Assembly: GCA_002171315.2 (NCBI GenBank)
Contig: NHFS02000018.1
Span: forward strand, 1-10,202
Length of the DNA: 10,202 nt
Origin: Euryarchaeota archaeon TMED117
GTDB lineage: Archaea; Thermoplasmatota; Poseidoniia; Poseidoniales; Poseidoniaceae
Direction: 5' to 3'
The translations under genes were made by a program, and so were the position numbers. The number at the start of each line of letters is the position of its first letter. Within the stretch, counting starts at the first letter, position 1. Under the pieces are notes generated by a model. The model was not told where the DNA came from, did not search any database, and saw only the letters and a program-made list of their open reading frames with translations. This document shows positions 1 to 5,627 of this stretch, in pieces.

Positions 1-83
1 CATTTATGCAAAGCCTTTCCTCCATGTTTTACACATGAGAGGCTGGACTAAATGCTTACTTATTGCTTTATTACAAATAGGCC

Positions 84-3000
84 CTATTGAGGGTATTCAA
101 TCCATTGCTCGGATTGAGCATCATAGTAGTACAAGACGCCTTCAGGGTTCCTTGACCACTTGACACCGTTTTCTTCCCATTCTTGCGAATCAGTCGTTTC
201 TTCTTGGAGGAGTTGAGTCTCTTCCTGTCCTTGTTGGGCAACATGTTGGGTAAACGGACTTACTTTCTCAACCATGTCTGAATTTCTCTTCATCATTCCA
301 AGACCAGCAAGTATTCCAAGAACGAGTACTGCTACTGCAGTCCATATCCACATTCCAGTCCCTTCATCTTCAACTTCTGCCTTGGTACGGGTTGCATCAC
401 CAGGATAAGCATCCATTCGGTCAGGAGTTCCATCACCATCGGTGTCCTTGGATTCGAGAGCATCAAGTGGGAAATCATCCTCTAAATCATTCACGCCGTC
501 ATTATCTGAATCAAGTTGTTCAAGAGCACATCCATCATCATCAGAGATGCTTGTTGAGTTTGTATTTGGACAGTCGTCTATATTGTCAGTTACGCCATCG
601 AGATCGGAATCTCGTTGATTTGCAACACATCCATCAGCATCGAGTGATGGATTGACATCAGTCATTGGGCAAAGGTCATCTGCATTGTTTATGGTATCCA
701 TATCATCATCCAGTTGCGAAGGAGAACACCCCTCAGCATTAGGCATCTCACCAATTGGAGTTGCAGGACAAACATCGATGTCGTTCGAGATTTGATCTTG
801 GTCATCATCAAGTTGGCTATCAGAGCAACCGTTCACATCGATAACAGTAATTGGTTCGGTACCAGGACAAAGATCAATATCATTCTTTAGGCCGTCTCCG
901 TCATCATCTTTCTGAGAATCAGCACATCCGTTGACATCGACAGATGCTCCTGCAGGAGTTGCGCCACACAAATCAAGATTATCGAAGACCCCGTCGTTGT
1001 CATTATCTCGTTGTTCGGATGAACAACCATAACCATTCACAGGACTACCTGCTGGTGTTAATGGACACTGGTCAATGTCGTCAGTTAAGCCATCTGCGTC
1101 GGTATCTCTTTGAGAATCAGCACATCCTGCTGCATCAACAGTAACGCCGAGAGATGTTGATGGACATGCATCATATGCATCTTTGATTCCATCCAAATCG
1201 TCATCTAATTCCGTATCAGAACAACCGTTTGCATTGACAGTTTCACCAGCAGGTGTTGTTGGACAAGCGTCATTTGAATTTGGCACTCCATCGTTGTCAT
1301 CATCGATTTCAGTATCTGAACAGCCCGTTGCATCAACAACTTGTCCAGCAGGGGTATTTGGACAAAGATCTGGAGTATTTCCATTTGCATTGTCTCCATA
1401 TCCGTCTCCATCTTGGTCTGCCCATTGTGTTGAATCAGTAGGGAATGCATCAGCATTGTTACCAGCTTGATTATCTCCATATCCGTCTCCATCTTGGTCA
1501 GTCCATTGTGTTGAATCAGTAGGGAAAGCATCAGGATCGGTTCCAGCCTGATTGTCTCCGTATCCATCACCATCTTGATCAGCCCACTGTGTTGAATCAG
1601 TAGGGAATGCATCTCCATCTGTACCAGTAGGGTTATCTCCGTATCCATCACCATCAGAATCTTCCCATTGAGTTGCATCTGTTGGGTATGCGTCTGGATT
1701 GGTTCCAGTTGGATTGTCTCCATAGCCGTCCCCATCTTGATCAGCCCATTGTGTTGAGTCAGTTGGGAACTGGTCGCCATTTGCAGCAGAAGAGTTGTCT
1801 CCAAATCCATCGCCGTCTTGGTCAGCCCATTGTGTAGCATCGTTTGGCCAAAGGTCTGGATTGTTTCCGCTTGCATTGTCTCCATATCCATCGCCATCAG
1901 AATCGCTCCATTGAGTTGGATCCGTTGGGAATGCATCGCTGTAGGTTCCGTTTGGATTGTCTCCATATCCGTCACCATCTTGATCAGACCATTGTGTCGC
2001 ATCACTTGGGAATGCATCCGACATGTTTCCAGTTGGATTATCTCCATATCCATCACCATCTTGGTCAGACCATTGAGAGGAATCATTCACGAAAGCATCG
2101 ATGTTGTCGTTGTATCCATCATTATCGGTATCAACTTGACTTGATGCACATCCATCGAGGTCAACCAATGATCCTGTAGGAGTGTTTGGACACAAATCAT
2201 CTTCGTTCGCAACAGAATCACCGTCGTCATCAAAGACGAGATTGAAACAGTTTCTGTCACCAATCCGCTGAGTTCCATCTGCTTCATACAATTCAGCAAG
2301 AGCACAATATGTTCCAGATGTGGTTGGAGTTGAGTAATTCCATGTTCCGAGGCTCATTCCCTGATAGGTTGCGGTGAACGATGTGAGTGGTGATTGAGCA
2401 ATCGTTGCGTTTCCAGAATCCAATATCTTAATTTTGTAATCATAAGAATCCCCGACAATGAGGTCCTGTCCACGAATCGTCACGTCATTTGTAGGTGATG
2501 TGACACTTGAAGAAACACTGCTGATGACAATCGATGGAAGTTGTGGAACGAATAATTCATCATCTAATCCAGTGAGGTTTTCATCAGTATCAAGATTAAC
2601 TTGAGTCCCGTTGACGCTTAATATTGCTGCAAAGGCGTGACTGCTTGTGGTTGTCGGTCCAGCCCAAGTAATGTTGTATGATCGATTTTCAGTGGAACTG
2701 GTGAAGGTGTTCGTACTCTCATCGATGATTGAAGCATTGAGGCCAGATTCAATACTATTGTTTGCTAGGATTTCGTTGATGAAAAGATTTTGATCGAAGA
2801 CAACCCAACGCAAATCATAGGTTGTCGTCGTTGATAGATTCGTAAGTTCGATCAAACCAGTTGTTGAAGAGGTCACTTCGACTTCAACCATATCAATTTC
2901 ATAGGTATCGAAATCATCATCGAGGAAATTACCCGAAGCATCAAACAGAATTGTCTCAATATCAACATCTGATTCATTCATTTCAGGATAGAAGGATACA

Positions 3001-4685
3001 TTGTATTCAAAATCAGTTGATGTTGCATTGAAACTTCCTTGTGCTAATGTTGTCGAAATTGTTGTGTTACCAATCATGTACTGATTCATCACAGTGGTGT
3101 AGTTGTACATGGTATTGGCAGTCAATCCCGAATAGGAAATCGTTGCATTTGTTTCGTTGTTGATCACAACATTTGCGAGTTCAAAGCTCTGACCGCCCCC
3201 TGGGTTATCTGTTTCAATAGTAATGTCGTACGTGTTTAGATTTGTAACACCAGTGAACGATTGGAACAGATATACATCCACATATGTTGTGATGTTTTGA
3301 GTAGCTAAAACACTTAATTGTTCGTTATCTGTTGTTGAGGTACCTGAGGCTAGGAATGATCCATTGATGGTATCCCACCCAACATCGATGTCTTCAATTG
3401 CATCAGAGAATGTAACATTGACGAAGTAGGTGACGCCTGTAACCATTTGAATCTCGAAATAATCAACGTCATTCGTTGTGTGGAGAGAGAGATCAGTACA
3501 GTCGAGAGGAAGCATGCTTGCCTGAGTTGCACTTGTTGGTACATCGTTTGATTCAAGAATATCTGCTTGAATTGTACCTGCTGAAGAGGTACCATTTCCA
3601 ATACATGAGGTCGTTGGAGGTGGTGGATTTCCTCCGCCACCAGTTGAATTGTTTGCTGACCAACCAGTCCATGTGCCTGAGTTGGTACTTCCAGTTGCAC
3701 CAGCGTTTCCTGAAGACCCAGCGGTACCAGTGCCGTATGGCGCACCTGCTTGACCGGCGCTTCCAGCAGCAGCAGAGATTGTTGCTGCAGTTGAGATGGA
3801 TAGGTTTGATGCGCTGTTTGCTCGTAGGTCAATTGAACCACCGGAACCTCCTCCGCCACCGTTTCCTCCATCGTACATTCCGATGCATACACCAACACAA
3901 TCGCCGTCAGCACCATCGCCTCCGTCGCCTCCATCAGCTTCGATTGTTGCTGTTGAACTGACTGTCAGTTCATTTGACAGCATGATAATACTGCCTCCTG
4001 AGCCGCCACCAGCACCAGATCCTCCGTTTCCAGATCCGTTGTTGTATCGATAGCCTTGTTCTCCAGGTTCACCGATTGCAGTAACATCTCCATCAATATC
4101 GATGACATCTGCATAGACAATAATTCGGCCGCCACCGTTGCCTCCAAGTGAGACGAGGTTTCCATTTGAATCAAAGACATCTCCGCCGTTTGAACCAGTT
4201 TCGTTACCTGTCCCGTAGGAAGAACCTCCATTCGTTTGACCAGCAGTAAGGCCACCACCATCGCCACCATTTCCATAGTGGCCAGCGCCACCAGCACCTT
4301 CGCCCATGAAGTTCGCTGCGAGGGTTACGGATGTTCCGACACCTTGTGTATTTGTCGGGCTGTCAAATGCTATGAGAGAGCCGCCAGATGCAATGCTGAG
4401 AGTGTTGACTGTGAGGATCAAGTCACCTGTTGCGACAATAGATCCACAGGTTTGCATACCACCTGTTCCACAGGTAATGGAAACCTCATCATAGGAGTGG
4501 GTTCCGTTTAGATACGTCGTATTCATAACGGTTAGATTGTTCAATCCTACGCCAGGTGGGCTCGCTTTTGCACTCGAACTTGCACTGATTATTGGTGACG
4601 CCAACGAGACGGACATCGTTGCAAGCATTAGGGTGATTAAAATGGCCGAGATTCGACGTGGGGACTTCTCTCTTCGGTTGGACAT
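84..4685 (-). CDS. Giant secreted, membrane-anchored surface protein with thrombospondin type 3 (Ca-binding) repeats
   Basis: Seen: a 1533-residue frame with a basic N-terminus (RREKSPRR) and a hydrophobic core at residues 12-29, a classic signal peptide. In order follow a glycine-rich region (about 98-370), a PPC-like domain (about 370-492), Thr/Ser/Asn-rich probable beta-sandwich segments (about 500-815), Asp-rich repeats of the DxDxDG type (about 818-1440), one transmembrane helix (1445-1465, then Lys-Arg) and a 68-residue tail. Many N-x-S/T sequons suggest N-glycosylation. Known: DxDxDG repeats of thrombospondin type 3 bind calcium and form stiff stalks. Inference: an extracellular adhesin, sensor or envelope protein, anchored with its C-terminus in the cytoplasm. 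No catalytic domain is recognised. The start is the first ATG after an in-frame TGA 18 nt upstream; no well-spaced ribosome binding site is visible. The stop is TAG. The molecular role is unknown; the architecture is firm. Confidence 0.93.
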   Translation of the reverse strand: MSNRREKSPRRISAILITLMLATMSVSLASPIISASSSAKASPPGVGLNNLTVMNTTYLNGTHSYDEVSITCGTGGMQTCGSIVATGDLILTVNTLSIASGGSLIAFDSPTNTQGVGTSVTLAANFMGEGAGGAGHYGNGGDGGGLTAGQTNGGSSYGTGNETGSNGGDVFDSNGNLVSLGGNGGGRIIVYADVIDIDGDVTAIGEPGEQGYRYNNGSGNGGSGAGGGSGGSIIMLSNELTVSSTATIEADGGDGGDGADGDCVGVCIGMYDGGNGGGGGSGGSIDLRANSASNLSISTAATISAAAGSAGQAGAPYGTGTAGSSGNAGATGSTNSGTWTGWSANNSTGGGGNPPPPTTSCIGNGTSSAGTIQADILESNDVPTSATQASMLPLDCTDLSLHTTNDVDYFEIQMVTGVTYFVNVTFSDAIEDIDVGWDTINGSFLASGTSTTDNEQLSVLATQNITTYVDVYLFQSFTGVTNLNTYDITIETDNPGGGQSFELANVVINNETNATISYSGLTANTMYNYTTVMNQYMIGNTTISTTLAQGSFNATSTDFEYNVSFYPEMNESDVDIETILFDASGNFLDDDFDTYEIDMVEVEVTSSTTGLIELTNLSTTTTYDLRWVVFDQNLFINEILANNSIESGLNASIIDESTNTFTSSTENRSYNITWAGPTTTSSHAFAAILSVNGTQVNLDTDENLTGLDDELFVPQLPSIVISSVSSSVTSPTNDVTIRGQDLIVGDSYDYKIKILDSGNATIAQSPLTSFTATYQGMSLGTWNYSTPTTSGTYCALAELYEADGTQRIGDRNCFNLVFDDDGDSVANEDDLCPNTPTGSLVDLDGCASSQVDTDNDGYNDNIDAFVNDSSQWSDQDGDGYGDNPTGNMSDAFPSDATQWSDQDGDGYGDNPNGTYSDAFPTDPTQWSDSDGDGYGDNASGNNPDLWPNDATQWADQDGDGFGDNSSAANGDQFPTDSTQWADQDGDGYGDNPTGTNPDAYPTDATQWEDSDGDGYGDNPTGTDGDAFPTDSTQWADQDGDGYGDNQAGTDPDAFPTDSTQWTDQDGDGYGDNQAGNNADAFPTDSTQWADQDGDGYGDNANGNTPDLCPNTPAGQVVDATGCSDTEIDDDNDGVPNSNDACPTTPAGETVNANGCSDTELDDDLDGIKDAYDACPSTSLGVTVDAAGCADSQRDTDADGLTDDIDQCPLTPAGSPVNGYGCSSEQRDNDNDGVFDNLDLCGATPAGASVDVNGCADSQKDDDGDGLKNDIDLCPGTEPITVIDVNGCSDSQLDDDQDQISNDIDVCPATPIGEMPNAEGCSPSQLDDDMDTINNADDLCPMTDVNPSLDADGCVANQRDSDLDGVTDNIDDCPNTNSTSISDDDGCALEQLDSDNDGVNDLEDDFPLDALESKDTDGDGTPDRMDAYPGDATRTKAEVEDEGTGMWIWTAVAVLVLGILAGLGMMKRNSDMVEKVSPFTQHVAQQGQEETQLLQEETTDSQEWEENGVKWSRNPEGVLYYYDAQSEQWIEYPQ
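93..179 (-). other. WW-like cytoplasmic tail motif
   Basis: After the membrane helix and a Gln/Glu-rich linker, residues 1503-1531 hold W1503, W1510, a Gly, three Tyr (1519-1521), an Asp, W1528 and a Pro at 1531. The order W-x(n)-G-x-x-YYxD-...-W-x-x-x-P recalls WW domains, but the last loop is about two residues shorter than the canonical one, so this may be a distinct aromatic beta-hairpin module. Its position at the end of a cytoplasmic tail suggests a docking site. This is inference. Confidence 0.45.
291..353 (-). other. C-terminal transmembrane anchor of the surface protein
   Basis: Residues 1445-1465 (MWIWTAVAVLVLGILAGLGMM) are uncharged and hydrophobic, preceded by an acidic stretch (EVEDEGTG) and followed by Lys-Arg. 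By the positive-inside rule this puts the repeat stalk outside and the last 68 residues inside the cell. Confidence 0.88.
480..1370 (-). repeat. Nine tandem 99-bp units encoding 33-residue thrombospondin type 3 repeats with C-x13-C
   Basis: Residues 1106-1402 form nine 33-residue units of the form DxCPxTPAGxxVDxxGCSDxQxDxDxDGxxDxx. Cysteines are spaced C-x13-C in every unit, and also in the lone upstream copy (10 of 10), which suggests an intra-unit disulfide outside the cell. Two units (residues about 1304-1369) lose the canonical DxDxDG (DQDQIS, DMDTIN), so their calcium binding may be weak. DNA identity between units is clearly lower than in the 81-bp array, suggesting an older block. A degenerate DTDGDGTPD copy follows at about 1414-1422, before the membrane helix. 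Confidence 0.9.
1347..2075 (-). repeat. Nine tandem 81-bp units encoding 27-residue DxDGDGYGDN calcium-binding repeats
   Basis: Each unit reads roughly QW(S/A)DQDGDGYGDN, then xxGxxxDAFPTD(S/A)T; the QW marks recur exactly every 27 residues from 871 (2075 in the window) to 1087 (1427 in the window). There is no cysteine until the last unit, which runs directly into a DLCP unit. Copies nearest the C-terminal side share long identical DNA stretches, for example around 1428, 1509 and 1590, so they look like recent duplicates. Phe replaces Tyr in unit 4. Known family: thrombospondin type 3 / calcium-dependent stalk repeats. Confidence 0.92.
2100..2198 (-). repeat. Lone upstream copy of the 33-residue C-x13-C thrombospondin type 3 unit
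   Basis: Residues 830-862 encode one 99-nt unit starting DLCPNTPTG, with Cys832 and Cys846 and then DTDNDGYND. It is the same type as the nine-unit block at 480-1370 but is separated from it by the 27-residue array. It shows that the 27-residue array lies inside a family of 33-residue units. Confidence 0.8.
3210..3578 (-). other. PPC-like (pre-peptidase C-terminal) beta domain within the surface protein
   Basis: Residues about 370-492 show the usual order of this family: an E-x-N-D segment (ILESNDVPTSA), a Cys-containing strand, then DVDYFEIQM, a strand GVTYFVNVTFSD, DIDVGWDTINGS, and a final strand pair around DNEQLSVLA and TYDITIE. Known: PPC domains (PF04151 type) are secreted beta-sandwich modules found beside proteases and on surface proteins. 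They are thought to aid secretion or binding rather than catalysis. The assignment is by eye from motif order and would need a profile search to confirm. Confidence 0.55.
3576..4394 (-). other. Glycine-rich region with repeated beta-strand-like rungs (protein residues about 98-370)
   Basis: The encoded segment alternates Gly-dense loops with short strand-like units that start GG(S/R)I or GGSL: near residues 101 (GGSLIAF), 185 (GGRIIVYAD), 230 (GGSIIMLSN) and 282 (GGSIDLRAN). The last three are followed by a strand of alternating polar and hydrophobic residues and then another Gly-rich turn. The spacing is irregular (about 45-85 residues) because the glycine loops differ in length. Cysteines occur as pairs at 72/80 and 263/267. 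This resembles a beta-helix or beta-roll scaffold, which is inference from the pattern only. A proline run (PPPP, 355-358) closes the region. Confidence 0.6.
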
Positions 4686-4715
4686 AGATGGAGGAGAACC
4701 TCATCGCTTATCAGC

Positions 4716-4733
4716 ATCTCGCCTCAACGAGAT
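4716..4733. repeat. Short perfect inverted repeat after the 79-residue gene
   Basis: ATCTCG (4716-4721) and CGAGAT (4728-4733) form a 6-bp stem with a 6-nt loop directly after the stop codon at 4734-4736. No T-run follows on the minus strand, so it is not a standard intrinsic terminator. It could be a processing or attenuation hairpin between the small gene and the surface-protein gene, or chance. Confidence 0.3.
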
Positions 4734-4973
4734 TCAAATTGCGGTCGGGGCAACGTGTCCATCTTTCTTATCATCGGGCTTTCGAACGCGTGACCAAACT
4801 CCACTCATCAGTTTGTCATGGTGATCACCGCAGTAATGGAATCGTCGGTAAGCCTCTCGGAAGGAGTAAGCTTTCTTCCCGGTTGCAACGAGGTAACCTT
4901 CTGGTGAAAGTCGTGATACAATTGTCCCGATTTCGTTACATCCAGGATAGTCACAAGCAGGTCCTTCGCTCAT
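4734..4973 (-). CDS. Small Cys/His-rich protein, probable zinc-binding, unknown function
   Basis: The 79-residue product has CDYPGC at 7-12 and YCGDHH at 47-52, that is Cys7, Cys12, Cys48 and His51/His52. This spacing fits one zinc site, perhaps of treble-clef type. The C-terminus is basic and polar (RVRKPDDKKDGH), and there is no signal peptide or membrane segment, so it is cytoplasmic. The start is supported by AGGTG at 4979-4983, five nt before ATG. It lies 42 nt downstream of the biotin-carrier gene on the same strand, so cotranscription is likely, but its link to carboxylation is not shown. I do not recognise a named family. It could be a nucleic-acid-binding or protein-protein zinc module. 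The reverse-strand frame over the same bases lacks such signals. Confidence 0.72.
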   Translation of the reverse strand: MSEGPACDYPGCNEIGTIVSRLSPEGYLVATGKKAYSFREAYRRFHYCGDHHDKLMSGVWSRVRKPDDKKDGHVAPTAI

Positions 4974-5015
4974 ATCATCACCTAACCTTCATTCCTATTG
5001 AACTGTTGCTTCCAT

Positions 5016-5426
5016 TTAGGCTTCATCTTCCGTTTCATCAGGTTCGATTACTACCAAGGGGACATTGGCTTCAATGGCTTGCCCTTCCTCGCATGAAACT
5101 GAAATAACAGTGCCACTAATCGGTGCTTGGATTTCATTTTGCATCTTCATTGCTTCAAGGATAAGAATGACTTGTCCTTCTTCAACAACGTCGCCTAAGG
5201 AGACTTCTACAGTGACAACTTTGCCTGGGATGTTTGCAGAAACAGTTCCACTTTTCTTCTTCTTTGAGCCACCGCTTCTGCGTGCACGTGGAGCTGCTTG
5301 TGCGTTTGGAACTTCAATATTGAAGGATTTACCCTCAACAACAGCATCCCATGAACCATCTTCTTTTGCTGTTAATTCAACCTCAAATTCAACGCCATCG
5401 ACTTTTACTGTTCTTTTTTCGGTCAT
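5016..5426 (-). CDS. Biotin carboxyl carrier protein of acyl-CoA (propionyl-CoA) carboxylase
   Basis: The 136-residue protein carries the biotinyl domain at about 61-128, with the modification motif EAMKM and target Lys94. The paired half-repeats of the biotinyl/lipoyl fold are visible (IPGKVVTVEVSLGDVVEEG and APISGTVISVSCEEGQ). Residues 1-40 form a small beta region, and 44-60 a Pro/Arg/Lys/Gly linker that lets the biotin arm swing. Role: biotin is carboxylated by a biotin carboxylase, then carries the carboxyl group to the carboxyltransferase encoded just upstream. No biotin carboxylase is in the window, so that subunit must be encoded elsewhere. ATG follows GGAG (5435-5438) with an 8-nt spacer, inside the last codons of the preceding gene, which ends 4 nt away; translation is probably coupled. 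The acidic tail (DETEDEA) is unremarkable. It could also serve other carboxylases or a decarboxylase. Confidence 0.95.
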   Translation of the reverse strand: MTEKRTVKVDGVEFEVELTAKEDGSWDAVVEGKSFNIEVPNAQAAPRARRSGGSKKKKSGTVSANIPGKVVTVEVSLGDVVEEGQVILILEAMKMQNEIQAPISGTVISVSCEEGQAIEANVPLVVIEPDETEDEA

Positions 5427-5430
5427 ATGT

Positions 5431-5616
5431 TCATCTCCATGGGCTGCGACTACTTCGCTGAGCCATAAGCGATGATTTACCCATGACTATTCTTCGATGG
5501 TCTTGAGACCATGCTTCTCCTGGTTGTCGTCCTTTGACAGATACATCTTCGCCAGCATCAACCATGCTAAGAACTGCTGCGATAGCAGCCATTCGTAATG
5601 TTTGATTATCTGTCAT
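5431..5616 (-). CDS. Small carboxylase-associated subunit (epsilon-like / decarboxylase-accessory-like), 61 residues
   Basis: The product has an Ala-rich helix (residues about 6-19, LRMAAIAAVLSMVD), a short polar segment, then GEAWSQDHRRIVMG and a C-terminal SPWR. It has no membrane segment. Known: carboxyltransferase operons often carry a tiny subunit with an Ala-rich N-terminal helix and a W-x(n)-R core near the C-terminus, such as actinobacterial acyl-CoA carboxylase epsilon and small proteins beside methylmalonyl-CoA decarboxylase genes. The match here is by pattern, so homology is not established. Position is the strongest evidence: it sits 9 nt after the carboxyltransferase and 4 nt before the biotin carrier. 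GAGGT at 5623-5627, overlapping the upstream stop codon, lies six nt before the ATG. Inference: it bridges or stabilises the carboxyltransferase-biotin carrier complex. Confidence 0.75.
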   Translation of the reverse strand: MTDNQTLRMAAIAAVLSMVDAGEDVSVKGRQPGEAWSQDHRRIVMGKSSLMAQRSSRSPWR

Positions 5617-5622
5617 GAAAAT

Positions 5623-5627
5623 ACCTC
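5623..5627 (-). promoter_or_regulatory. Shine-Dalgarno of the 61-residue gene, overlapping the carboxyltransferase stop codon
   Basis: On the minus strand the upstream stop TGA (5628-5626) runs into GAGGT, six nt before the ATG at 5616. The overlap ties initiation of the small gene to termination on the carboxyltransferase gene and supports this short frame as real. Confidence 0.7.

Noticed and set aside
1..3. Possible minus-strand ATG at the window edge, with AAGG about 10 nt upstream
   Set aside because: No coding sequence is visible beyond it, so a downstream gene cannot be supported from this window.
12..44. Imperfect hairpin (AGCCT/AGGCT with inner CATGT/ACATG) downstream of the surface-protein gene
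   Set aside because: The stem has a large internal mismatch and no T-run follows, so a terminator call is not supported.
1347..2075. Regular direct repeats considered as a CRISPR array or noncoding satellite
   Set aside because: The period is exactly 81 bp, in frame, and encodes a conserved calcium-binding motif. There are no unique spacers of similar length.
1205..2144. Long alternative-frame and antisense open frames across the surface-protein repeats
   Set aside because: They mirror the 81-bp repeat in other frames, giving low-complexity Met/Gln/Leu- or His/Ile-rich products with no family signature. They persist only because the repeat lacks stops in those frames.
3350..4297. Open frames overlapping the glycine-rich coding region on both strands
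   Set aside because: Products are biased (Gln/Leu/Val- or His/Arg/Leu-rich), lack ribosome binding sites and lie inside the well-supported signal-peptide-bearing gene.
4688..5107. Plus-strand open frame opposite the 79-residue zinc-type gene and the biotin carrier
   Set aside because: It overlaps two minus-strand genes that have motifs and ribosome binding sites, and its product shows no domain.
5065..5475. Plus-strand open frame opposite the biotin carrier gene
   Set aside because: It is the complement of the biotinyl-domain gene, whose EAMKM motif leaves no doubt about the coding strand.
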